A stretch of DNA of 64,000 bases. Origin: UBA1672 sp964352665 (GTDB taxonomy: Bacteria > Pseudomonadota > Alphaproteobacteria > Micavibrionales > Micavibrionaceae). Where the stretch lies: NCBI GenBank assembly GCA_964352665.1, contig CAYGSJ010000005.1:1-64000 (forward strand). Direction: 5' to 3'. The position numbers and the translations under genes are program-made. The notes beneath the pieces were generated by a model. The model was not told the origin of the DNA, ran no database searches, and saw nothing but the letters and a program-made list of their open reading frames with translations. Positions 26,254 through 33,984 of the stretch are shown here, one piece after another (position 1 is the first letter of the stretch; each line of letters opens with the position of its first letter).

Positions 26254-26463
26254 ATGGTTTATGTCGCAGGGTTCATCGGTCTTGTTGCTGGTTTTTGTAT
26301 TGGTTTGATGGTGCTTTTGTTTTTGCTTAGAAATGTATCAAAAGAAGACCTGCTAAACGACCCCTATATCAAATGGAAATACGGTATTTTGAATTGGGGC
26401 TTTGCTTTTCTCGGCGCTTATGCAGGCGTATATATGTATAATTACTATTTCGTATCGATGTAA
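26254..26463 (+). CDS. Small two-helix membrane protein
   Basis: A 69-residue protein with two hydrophobic segments (about 3-26 and 46-65) joined by a charged loop (NVSKEDLLNDPYIKWKYG). GAAGGA lies eight bases upstream of the ATG. It is not recognised; it is divergent from uppP and 72 bases before the YceI gene. The helix-loop-helix pattern suggests a small inner-membrane accessory protein. Confidence 0.6.
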   Translation: MVYVAGFIGLVAGFCIGLMVLLFLLRNVSKEDLLNDPYIKWKYGILNWGFAFLGAYAGVYMYNYYFVSM

Positions 26464-26535
26464 AAAAACAGTCGTTTTCGAATTGAAAACACTCTAACGT
26501 GTAAAGCAATCATTACATCTTTAAGGAGAATATTT

Positions 26536-27165
26536 ATGAAAAGATTTCTTATATTAGCCGTGGCTGTGAGCGCAATTTCGTTTGCGACCCCTGTTATGGC
26601 GACAAAGCCTGCGCCGCCCGAATCATCGGATAGTGTTGAACACTATTCATTTGATAAAGCACATACGCAAATTCTGTTTTTTGTCGATCATCTTGGTTTT
26701 TCAAAATCACAGGGTGAATTTCTTGAATATGACGGATTTTTCAATTTCGATCGTACCAATCCTGCCAATTCAAATGTTGAAGTAACCATACAAACAGCCA
26801 GTATTGATATGGATGATGAGAAATGGGACGAACATATGAAGAATGCTGATTTTTTTGATGTTGAAAAGTACCCGACCATGACCTTCAAAAGCACATCTAT
26901 AGAAATGACTGGTGAAAAAACTGCAAATATTACCGGCGACTTTACTTTGCTTGGCGTAACGAAGCCTGTGATTTTGTCAGTCACGCATAATAGGTCTGAT
27001 CTTCATCCCTATGGTGGAAAATACGTAAGTGGGTTTTCTGCAACAACTACGATTAAAAGATCTGATTTCGGCATGAATTACGGTATTCCAGCCGTTGGCG
27101 ACGAGGCCGAAATCCGTATTGAAGTTGAAGGTGTACGCGACGATTCTACCGGTTTGAATGAATAG
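26536..27165 (+). CDS. YceI-family periplasmic lipid-binding protein
   Basis: A 209-residue protein with a signal peptide (1-22, ending PVMA). The YceI lipocalin-like barrel is shown by YSFDKAHTQILFFVDHLGFSK, FDVEKYPTMTFKSTSIE, FTLLGVTKPVIL and RSDFGMNYGIPAVGDEAEI. Such proteins bind isoprenoid quinone-like lipids in the periplasm. AAGGAG precedes the ATG. The next gene, a cytochrome b561-YceI fusion, begins 20 bases downstream, so the two very likely form an operon. Confidence 0.93.
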   Translation: MKRFLILAVAVSAISFATPVMATKPAPPESSDSVEHYSFDKAHTQILFFVDHLGFSKSQGEFLEYDGFFNFDRTNPANSNVEVTIQTASIDMDDEKWDEHMKNADFFDVEKYPTMTFKSTSIEMTGEKTANITGDFTLLGVTKPVILSVTHNRSDLHPYGGKYVSGFSATTTIKRSDFGMNYGIPAVGDEAEIRIEVEGVRDDSTGLNE

Positions 27166-27184
27166 GAAAGATGGAAAGAAGGCT

Positions 27185-28414
27185 ATGTCACAGGATTTGA
27201 AACCGATTTCATATGCACTCTTTTCCAAATGTATACATTGGATAACAGCCCTGATTATTTTTGGGCTGTTATTTATTGGATTTTATATGGGCTCTATGGA
27301 TTTCAGTGAAGATAAGCTTCAACTCTATGCATTGCATAAATCATTTGGCCTTCTTGTCCTTTTACTTGTCAGTGTACGCGTAGTGTATCACTTTCTAAAA
27401 CCCAAGCCCAAACCACTTGCAACCCATAAAAAATGGGAAAAATTTCTGTCCCATAATGCGCATATTCTTTTATATGCGCTGATGTTCGGCTTGCCGCTTA
27501 CAGGATGGATCATGTCATCTGCCGGAGATTTTACAGTGCAGTTTTTTGGCATCGATGTGCCTGATGTAACGGTTAAAGACAAAAAAATGTTCAAGATTAT
27601 GCGAGAGTTGCACGAAATTTTTGCATTCGTACTTATCGGCGTTGTCTCACTGCATATTGCAGGGGCACTTAAGCATCACTTTATCGATCGTGATGAAACG
27701 CTACGACGTATGGCGAGCAAGTCATTTGGATTTTTTGCAGGAGGTTTGTTGACGATTGTTCTGGCCGTTGTCTACCTGATGATTGGATATGTCATTATTG
27801 CCGAAGAACTCGAACAGGAATACGAATACGAGCAGGAATACGAGTACGAGCAAGACCACCAAGAAGACTATAGTTTTGACAACGCAGCAATGATATCCGA
27901 CGTCGCCGCATGGCAAGTTGATCTTGAGCAAAGTAAGGTGACCTTCGAGGCTACGCAATACGGGCAGACCTTTGAAGGGCATTTCAAAATTGCGAGTGCC
28001 CGGGTGTTTTTTGATATGAACAGGCTGGACGAAAGTCATGTTTTTGTGGAAATTGATATTCCTTCAATCCAGACCGGAAGTGAAGATCGGGATGGTCAGG
28101 CAAAGTCAGATCAGTGGTTCGATGTCAAAGAATATCCTTATGCAATGTTCGAGGCAGATCATTTCGAAAAAACTGGTGACCTCGCATTTACCGCGCAGGG
28201 AAATTTAACATTGCGCGGCATAACCTTGCCTTTAGAACTCCCGTTTTCTTTGAAATTTACAGAGCACGAAGATGGTATAACGTCGGCAGAAATGACGGCT
28301 GATATTACTTTGAACAGGCTAGACTTCGGCGTGGGACAGGGGCAATGGCAATCAACCGATGCTATTGGCGATGAAATCAGAACACATATAAAAGTTTTTG
28401 CTAAGGCTATGTAA
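27185..28414 (+). CDS. Cytochrome b561 fused to a YceI domain
   Basis: A 409-residue protein. Residues about 1-180 are a cytochrome b561 with four membrane helices and haem-ligand histidines (KCIHWITA, YALHKSFG, HNAHILLYALMFGLPLTGW, VSLHIAGALKHHFIDRDETLRRM). A fifth hydrophobic segment (about 180-203) leads to a linker rich in Glu/Tyr, then a YceI barrel from about 235 (WQVDLEQSKVTFEATQYG, FDVKEYPYAMFEADHF). Fusion of an electron carrier to a quinone-binding barrel suggests membrane-to-periplasm redox transfer. The start at 27185 is preferred over an ATG nine codons upstream because AAGAAGG precedes it. Confidence 0.9.
   Translation: MSQDLKPISYALFSKCIHWITALIIFGLLFIGFYMGSMDFSEDKLQLYALHKSFGLLVLLLVSVRVVYHFLKPKPKPLATHKKWEKFLSHNAHILLYALMFGLPLTGWIMSSAGDFTVQFFGIDVPDVTVKDKKMFKIMRELHEIFAFVLIGVVSLHIAGALKHHFIDRDETLRRMASKSFGFFAGGLLTIVLAVVYLMIGYVIIAEELEQEYEYEQEYEYEQDHQEDYSFDNAAMISDVAAWQVDLEQSKVTFEATQYGQTFEGHFKIASARVFFDMNRLDESHVFVEIDIPSIQTGSEDRDGQAKSDQWFDVKEYPYAMFEADHFEKTGDLAFTAQGNLTLRGITLPLELPFSLKFTEHEDGITSAEMTADITLNRLDFGVGQGQWQSTDAIGDEIRTHIKVFAKAM
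27811..27853 (+). repeat. 18-bp tandem repeat encoding EQEYEY linker
   Basis: Two full copies of an 18-base unit (27811-27828, 27829-27846) and part of a third encode an acidic EQEYEY repeat in the linker between the b561 and YceI domains. The copies differ at only two positions, pointing to recent slippage. Confidence 0.85.
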
Positions 28415-28470
28415 AACAGATGCTTTTTGCTATTCGTGTTTCTTTTTTCATAAATTTTAAGTCTTTGAGA

Positions 28471-28498
28471 TTGAATATTTTTTGATCTACGCTAGACT
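28471..28498 (+). promoter_or_regulatory. Leaderless promoter of the glutathione transferase gene
   Basis: TTGAAT (28471-28476), a 16-base spacer and TAGACT (28493-28498) place the transcript start at or next to the ATG at 28505. No ribosome-binding site precedes that ATG. Confidence 0.4.
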
Positions 28499-28504
28499 GT
28501 TGTC

Positions 28505-29173
28505 ATGCGAATCTTATTTCACTTTTGGCTTAACCCTTTCTCGCGCAAGGTCAGACTGGCTCTGACTGAGAAGAAAATGGATTTTAAGCTGGAAATAGAA
28601 AAGACGTGGGAACGCCGAACAGAATTTCTTGCCATGAACCCAGCAGGGGATGTCCCTGTCCTTATTGAACAAGACGGCACCATTCTTTCAAACTCTCTTG
28701 TAATTTGCGAATATCTTGAAGAAGTTTATCCAGAGGTAAACCTCATAGGCCGCGATCCTGTTCAACGCGCGGAGACAAGAAGACTAATCCATTGGTTTGA
28801 TCGTAAGTTCAACAAGGAAGTTACAGAAAACCTCGTTGGTGAAAAATTGATGAAATCTTTCCTCAATATGGGGGAGCCGCATGGCCCATCGATCAGGGCT
28901 GGACGTGCAAATATTCATTACCATCTGGATTATATAGGATTCCTGACGGAGAAAAGAGAATGGATCGCCGGTGATTATTTGTCGCTTGCAGATATTGCGG
29001 CGGCGGCGCATTTGTCTTCGATTGATTACATCGGGGATGTCCCGTGGGAACAGCACCCGGCAGCCAGAAAGTGGTATGAGAAAATTAAAAAACGTCCCGG
29101 ATTTCAGGGACTTCTCGATGAGCGGGTTCCGGGTTTCGATCCTGCAATGAATTACATGAAAACAGCATCATAG
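28505..29173 (+). CDS. Glutathione S-transferase family protein
   Basis: A 222-residue protein. The thioredoxin-fold half contains NPFSRKVRLALTEK (catalytic Ser/Tyr region), the cis-proline GDVPVLI and the glutathione-binding LSNSLVICEYLEE. The helical second half carries WIAGDYLSLADIAAAAHL. It should conjugate or reduce substrates using glutathione in the cytoplasm; the natural substrate is unknown. A 13-base gap to the next gene suggests co-transcription. Confidence 0.9.
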   Translation: MRILFHFWLNPFSRKVRLALTEKKMDFKLEIEKTWERRTEFLAMNPAGDVPVLIEQDGTILSNSLVICEYLEEVYPEVNLIGRDPVQRAETRRLIHWFDRKFNKEVTENLVGEKLMKSFLNMGEPHGPSIRAGRANIHYHLDYIGFLTEKREWIAGDYLSLADIAAAAHLSSIDYIGDVPWEQHPAARKWYEKIKKRPGFQGLLDERVPGFDPAMNYMKTAS

Positions 29174-29186
29174 GACACATAAAAAG

Positions 29187-30098
29187 ATGAACGCATCGGA
29201 AAAGCATCTTTTTTGTTTTGGTCACGGCTATTGCTGTGATTATGTTGGTTATGAATTACTCCAAAGGGGGGGATGGCGGGTCTCGGGAACCACGCGCGAT
29301 CCTGAAAAAGTAAGAGAGTTGCGTGCACGTGGTGTCGGCGCACATCTTTTTGATGAAGAAAACCCCATCGCCGATCCGCTTTACATGTTGAAAGATGTAA
29401 CTCACATTATTATATCAACGCCGCCATCCTCGGAAGGGGATGTTACGTTCAACGTACACGCTCGCGATCTCTTGAGGCTCCCCAATCTTAAATGGGTTGG
29501 ATATTTGTCAACGACGAGCCCGTATGGTGACAAGCAGGGACAATGGGTGGATGAAAATTCCGATGCCAATCCCACAACGAGACGTGGTGTACGTCGTCTT
29601 AGTGTCGAACAAGACTGGCTTTCTCTTTATGACGCTCATGGACTTCCTGTGCATATTTTCAGACTGGCCGGCATTTATGGTCCGGGTCGCAGTGCACTTG
29701 ATTCTGTACGTTCCGGTATTGCCCGCCGCATTGAAAAACCCGGTCATGCCTTCAATCGCATTCATGTTGAAGATCTGGCACAAACACTGATTGCCTCTAT
29801 GCTCGATCCACATCCAGGTGAAATCTATAATGTCTGTGATGATGTGGCAGCGCCAAGTCACGAGGTTATCGATTACGCGTGTCAGCTTCTAGACATGCCT
29901 TCTCCTGCTTTAATTCCTTTCGAAAAGGCAGACCTTGCACCAATTACGTTGAGTTTCTATGAAGATAATAAGCGCGTCAGTAATGATAAAATCAAAAGAG
30001 ATTTAGGCGTAAAGCTCCGTTATGAAGATTATAGGCAAGGACTTAAAGGATGCCTTGATGCCGAAGTTTACGCACAGAGTCGCGGCTTACAAGCCTAG
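29187..30098 (+). CDS. NAD(P)-dependent epimerase/dehydratase-like SDR protein
   Basis: A 303-residue extended short-chain dehydrogenase (YeeZ-like). The nucleotide-binding loop is atypical, FGHGYCCDYVGYELLQRG. SPYGDKQGQWVDE lies at the usual active-site position, and RLAGIYGPGRSALDSV and RIHVEDLAQTL are characteristic of the family. The substrate is not known. It ends four bases inside the convergent LysE-family gene. Confidence 0.85.
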   Translation: MNASEKHLFCFGHGYCCDYVGYELLQRGGWRVSGTTRDPEKVRELRARGVGAHLFDEENPIADPLYMLKDVTHIIISTPPSSEGDVTFNVHARDLLRLPNLKWVGYLSTTSPYGDKQGQWVDENSDANPTTRRGVRRLSVEQDWLSLYDAHGLPVHIFRLAGIYGPGRSALDSVRSGIARRIEKPGHAFNRIHVEDLAQTLIASMLDPHPGEIYNVCDDVAAPSHEVIDYACQLLDMPSPALIPFEKADLAPITLSFYEDNKRVSNDKIKRDLGVKLRYEDYRQGLKGCLDAEVYAQSRGLQA

Positions 30099-30712
30099 GA
30101 TGGTGACACAATCATCGATAATGATGAAAGTAAGGCGAGTGCTGCCAATACATTAAAAATTCTGATTTTCTTTGGATTGTTCAAAATCATTTTTATTTTC
30201 GTTCCGAGATAAGCCCATAAGCTTATGGCCGGTAACATGACTGCAGAAAATACAGCAGCGATTATTACGATGTCCCACAAGGAATACGGTGAGGGGGCAT
30301 AGCTTCCAATCGCAGCGAGGATCATCATCCAGGCTTTTGGATTGGCGATCTGGAAGAAGAGAGCCTGGACATATGACATAGGGTGCGCTTTTGGTGCGGT
30401 ATGACCGGATTTTTTTTCTTCCGGCAAAGGAGCGGCTGTTGCAATTTTCCAAGCGAGATAGATCAGGAACACCATACTGATAATTTTTAGGACGATGCCT
30501 GTTATAGGAAAAAGAGTAAAAATCTGGGCTAGTCCCATGCCTACCAGAACCACCATGAGACCGAACCCACTACAAATGCCTATTATATGAGGAATTGTAC
30601 GGACAAACCCAAAATTTAGGCCAGAGGCAAGCAACATCAGGTTATTAGGGCCTGGTGTGATTGAGGCAACTAAAGCAAATGTTATTAATGCGGTTATCAG
30701 TTCGAATGTCAT
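30095..30712 (-). CDS. LysE-family amino acid exporter
   Basis: A 205-residue inner-membrane protein with about six hydrophobic segments and the family signature SITPGPNNLMLLASGLNFG near the N-terminus. FFQIANPKAWMMIL is typical of RhtB/LysE exporters. TATAAT lies nine bases before the ATG on its strand, so the transcript has almost no leader. It is divergent from an Lrp-type regulator, the classical arrangement for amino-acid-induced exporters. Confidence 0.9.
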   Translation of the reverse strand: MTFELITALITFALVASITPGPNNLMLLASGLNFGFVRTIPHIIGICSGFGLMVVLVGMGLAQIFTLFPITGIVLKIISMVFLIYLAWKIATAAPLPEEKKSGHTAPKAHPMSYVQALFFQIANPKAWMMILAAIGSYAPSPYSLWDIVIIAAVFSAVMLPAISLWAYLGTKIKMILNNPKKIRIFNVLAALALLSSLSMIVSPS

Positions 30713-30750
30713 AATAACTGTATTATATTGCAGTTATATGATCAATTTCT

Positions 30751-30779
30751 TTGCTTTCTTCTGCATTCTACCCTATATT
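30751..30779 (+). promoter_or_regulatory. Promoter of the Lrp-type regulator gene
   Basis: TTGCTT (30751-30756) and TATATT (30774-30779) are separated by 17 bases. The expected start is two or three bases before the ATG at 30789, giving a leaderless or nearly leaderless transcript. The 76-base gap to the divergent exporter gene is the natural place for the regulator to bind. Confidence 0.45.
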
Positions 30780-30788
30780 ATGCAATAA

Positions 30789-31241
30789 ATGACGAATTTG
30801 GATAGAATAAATAGAAATATATTGCATAACTTGGAAAAGGACGGCCGAATCAGCAATACAGAATTAGCTGATCGGGTGGGTCTTTCACCATCTGCTTGCC
30901 TGCGCCGAGTGCAGGAGCTTGAAAGACAGGGGGTTATCACCGGATACCGCGCTGTTGTTAATCCATCGGCGTTAGGTATTGGTATTAAGGCATATATTAC
31001 TGTTGGTCTTTCCCAGCACCGTAAAGAGGATCAAAAAAACTTTGAAATGGCAATGAACAGGGCACCAGAGGTTCGGGAATGCCATAACATTACAGGATCG
31101 GTAGAGTACATGTTGCGTGTTGAGGTGTCAGATCTTGAGGCGTATAAAAATTTTCATACCGAAGTTTTAGGCGTTGTCCCTAAAGTACACAGCATTACAT
31201 CCCATATTGTGATGGAAACATCCAAGGATATGAGAGCTTAG
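30789..31241 (+). CDS. Lrp/AsnC-family transcriptional regulator
   Basis: A 150-residue protein. The N-terminal helix-turn-helix is clear (LDRINRNILHNLEKDGRISN, ELADRVGLSPSACLRRVQEL), followed by the RAM ligand-binding domain (ECHNITGSVEYMLRVEVSDL). It probably controls the divergent LysE-family exporter in response to an amino acid. Its stop overlaps that of the convergent histidine kinase by four bases. Confidence 0.93.
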   Translation: MTNLDRINRNILHNLEKDGRISNTELADRVGLSPSACLRRVQELERQGVITGYRAVVNPSALGIGIKAYITVGLSQHRKEDQKNFEMAMNRAPEVRECHNITGSVEYMLRVEVSDLEAYKNFHTEVLGVVPKVHSITSHIVMETSKDMRA

Positions 31242-33178
31242 TCTATTCTTTGTGCATCATAGGGAAGGCGTACAGTTGCTGTTGTACCTGAATCCATCGT
31301 TGATTCAATAAACAAGACACCGTTATGCAATTCGATAAGTTTTTTGGTAATAGAGAGCCCTAGCCCTGTACCTTCATGATCTCGCGTGTACTCGGAAGAA
31401 ACTTGTTCGAACGGTCTTAAAACCGAAGCCAGCTTGTTTGGAGGAATACCGATACCGTTATCGCAGACTTTGATTGAAAGATAGGATTCTCTCTTATAAC
31501 ACTCGACCCAGACTGTACCGTTTTCAGGTGTGAATTTGACAGCATTGGAAAGTAAATTCAGCATAATTTGTGTGAGAGCACGCCTGTCGCCGATAATATC
31601 TATTTCCGCGTTTTCAACATTTGCAGTTTCCAGTGTAATATTTTTCTCTTGTGCGCGGCCCGAAACCATATGACTTGCCCGATCAATAATGTCTTGAACA
31701 TGAACTTCCCCAAGATCGAGGCTGTGCTTTCCTGCCTCAATTTTTGACATATCCAGAATGTCGCTGATCAGATCAAGGAGGTGACGTCCACTGTCTTTAA
31801 TGCTGGTTGCGTACTCGACATATTTATTGTTATCGATAGGGCCAAGCATTTCTGATTCTATCATTTCTGAAAACCCGATGATGGCATTCAGTGGTGTTCG
31901 AAGCTCATGACTCATATTGGCAAGGAATCTAGTTTTGGCAGCGTATGCCTGTTCCGAAGCATCGCGCGCCTGACGCAGTTCCTGTTCATACAGCATGCGT
32001 TCCGTCATATCCTGCATAATGCCGTAAAGTGCGATGACCTCACCACTTTCATCCTTTTCACAGCGGCCTTCCAGCATAATAAAGCGTACATCACCACCCG
32101 GGCGAATGATGCGAAACTCCATGTCATAGTTTTTTTCTTCGATAATCGCACGTTGGAATACCTGAACCACGCGGCCCAAATCCCGTTTATGAACGAGTTC
32201 CGTCAATGTATGGATAGAGGGCTCGAATTGATTCTGATCGACGCCGAAAATTCTGAAAATTTCTTCCGACCATGAAATATGATCTTCCCCGATAAGCCAC
32301 TGCCAGTGACCCATGCGGCCGATTGCCTCGGCTTCTGAAAGCTGCCTTTGACGTCTATTCAGGTTTTGCTGCTGCTTTTTTATTCCTGTTATGTCCTGAC
32401 CGGAAATATAGATTTTGCCATGGGCATATTTCTTCTTCCACTTCACCCATCGGGCCTGTCCGTCACTGGTTATAAGACGCGCTTCAAAGCGGGCTGTGCT
32501 ATTTTGTCCGTGGGATTGATCCTGAATAAGGCCGAGCATGGTACTGCGCACGGCATGCTTATCTTCCTCGTAAAAGAATTCTGTGAAGGTCTCGTATTTT
32601 ACTTTGCCTGCATCATAACCATAAGTATTTAGAAACGTATCATTGGCAGTAATAATTTTTCCTTCTTCGTCGGTAATGATCATGATGTCATTGGTCAGGG
32701 ATACAAACTCTGCGAAATCGTCCGTCGTCGGATTCATATCGATGATGTTATCGTTTTTTCTATGAAGTCTTGCAGTAGAGCGTTGTATTTCATGCATCAG
32801 AACATCAAGCTCGTCCTGAAGATTTATGCTGGTTCCATCCGATGCGGCAGAAGCGATAAGATATTTTTTGTTCTCATGGCCGGTCAACCAGTCAAACTGG
32901 AACTCGGTCAGAATAGGATTACCCTTGATGTGTACGTCATGACTTCCTGATTCCAGCGAGGAAATATCATCTTCGTCATTTAGAATGTCCTCGGAAAACA
33001 TAAAGACATCATGAACATAATTTTTGTCTTCAGCAGCCAGATCGCACAGCTGATAAAAGGCATCCGTTGCATAAACAATTTCACCATGTTGATCAATAGC
33101 ACAGCGCGCGGCCTCTGACTGTGTTAAGGCAAAGGGCGTTTCGGGTGTTTCAATATTTATTCTGTTTCTTATGGACAT
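31238..33178 (-). CDS. Multi-PAS sensor histidine kinase
   Basis: A 646-residue protein without obvious membrane segments, thus probably cytoplasmic. Three PAS-like domains lie at about 25-125 (weak), 155-275 (DDFAEFVSLTNDIMIITDEE) and 285-400 (WQWLIGEDHISWSEEIFRIF). The dimerisation/phosphoacceptor helix is NMSHELRTPLNAIIGFSEMI with the phosphorylated histidine at His424. The ATPase domain has LLSNAVKFTPENG, VCDNGIGIP and GTGLGLSI. No response regulator is adjacent, so its partner lies elsewhere. The ATG at 33178 replaces a TTG four codons upstream. Confidence 0.93.
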   Translation of the reverse strand: MSIRNRINIETPETPFALTQSEAARCAIDQHGEIVYATDAFYQLCDLAAEDKNYVHDVFMFSEDILNDEDDISSLESGSHDVHIKGNPILTEFQFDWLTGHENKKYLIASAASDGTSINLQDELDVLMHEIQRSTARLHRKNDNIIDMNPTTDDFAEFVSLTNDIMIITDEEGKIITANDTFLNTYGYDAGKVKYETFTEFFYEEDKHAVRSTMLGLIQDQSHGQNSTARFEARLITSDGQARWVKWKKKYAHGKIYISGQDITGIKKQQQNLNRRQRQLSEAEAIGRMGHWQWLIGEDHISWSEEIFRIFGVDQNQFEPSIHTLTELVHKRDLGRVVQVFQRAIIEEKNYDMEFRIIRPGGDVRFIMLEGRCEKDESGEVIALYGIMQDMTERMLYEQELRQARDASEQAYAAKTRFLANMSHELRTPLNAIIGFSEMIESEMLGPIDNNKYVEYATSIKDSGRHLLDLISDILDMSKIEAGKHSLDLGEVHVQDIIDRASHMVSGRAQEKNITLETANVENAEIDIIGDRRALTQIMLNLLSNAVKFTPENGTVWVECYKRESYLSIKVCDNGIGIPPNKLASVLRPFEQVSSEYTRDHEGTGLGLSITKKLIELHNGVLFIESTMDSGTTATVRLPYDAQRID

Positions 33179-33250
33179 AAGGTGAATCAAAGAGTTTCGA
33201 CCCCCTATGATACGCGAAAAGCCGTGATTCTGACAAGTCTTTAATTTCGT

Positions 33251-33283
33251 AAAAAAAGAGCCGTAATATTTCTAATACGGCCC
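33251..33283 (-). terminator. Rho-independent terminator of the redoxin gene
   Basis: On the minus strand GGGCCGTA and TACGGCTC form an 8-bp stem (one G-T pair) around a 10-base loop, followed by seven T. It lies just downstream of the redoxin gene and upstream of the histidine kinase gene. Confidence 0.85.
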
Positions 33284-33311
33284 TTTTCGCTATGTATCTT
33301 TATTGAACTGA

Positions 33312-33935
33312 CTAATATTTCACAGAGCATCCATAAGGAGCTGTGCGTGATACTTCGACCGGACGCCCTTCAGAAAGATCTGAAAGAGCCGCCAATACGA
33401 GATTTTTTGACCCTTCAACCGCTTCGGGACTTGGGCTTGGGTTATCGTCAATCGCGCCGTCGTAAACAACATTTCCTTCTGGTGAAATCACAAACATATG
33501 TGGCGTTGTTTTTGCTTCATACATTTTCCCGATGGTACCGGATGGATCAAGAATGCGCGTGGTCGCGTGTGCCCCGGCTTCTTCTTCGATCTTCATGGCC
33601 TCTTCCGGAGTTACGTAACCTTGATTACCTTCTGCAGAAGAAACAATCGAAACCCAAACAACGCCGTTATCTGTTGCGGCTTTCTGTGTGTTCTGCATGT
33701 TATTGGTTGAATAATGTTTCATAACAAAAGGACATTGATGATTTGTCCATTCCAACACAACGGTTTTTCCTTTTTGATCGGCGAGATCAAACGGGTTGCC
33801 GTGTATATCTGTTGCCGAGAATTCTGGCGCAGGTCCGCCAATCTCCACCGAGGCCTTCACTGGGAATGCACCCCACCCGAAAGCCATAGACACAAGCACA
33901 GCAGCCAGCGTCGAGTAAATTATTTTTTTGAACAT
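33312..33935 (-). CDS. Exported redoxin (thioredoxin-fold, AhpC/TSA-like)
   Basis: A 207-residue protein with a signal peptide (MFKKIIYSTLAAVLVSMAFG, cleaved near PVKA). The redoxin domain begins with APEFSATDIHGNPFDLADQKGK, and the active-site region is WTNHQCPFVMKHYS with a single cysteine rather than CxxC; TTPHMFVI provides the cis-proline. A further cysteine lies in the C-terminal APYGCSVKY. It is 49 bases downstream of the DsbD-like gene and followed by a terminator, so the two probably form an operon in which DsbD keeps this protein reduced. GGAGAA precedes the ATG chosen here. Confidence 0.85.
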   Translation of the reverse strand: MFKKIIYSTLAAVLVSMAFGWGAFPVKASVEIGGPAPEFSATDIHGNPFDLADQKGKTVVLEWTNHQCPFVMKHYSTNNMQNTQKAATDNGVVWVSIVSSAEGNQGYVTPEEAMKIEEEAGAHATTRILDPSGTIGKMYEAKTTPHMFVISPEGNVVYDGAIDDNPSPSPEAVEGSKNLVLAALSDLSEGRPVEVSRTAPYGCSVKY

Positions 33936-33984
33936 GGGTTTTCTCCATAGTTTAGGTTTGGGTTTCAATTTAAACTCGTAACAC

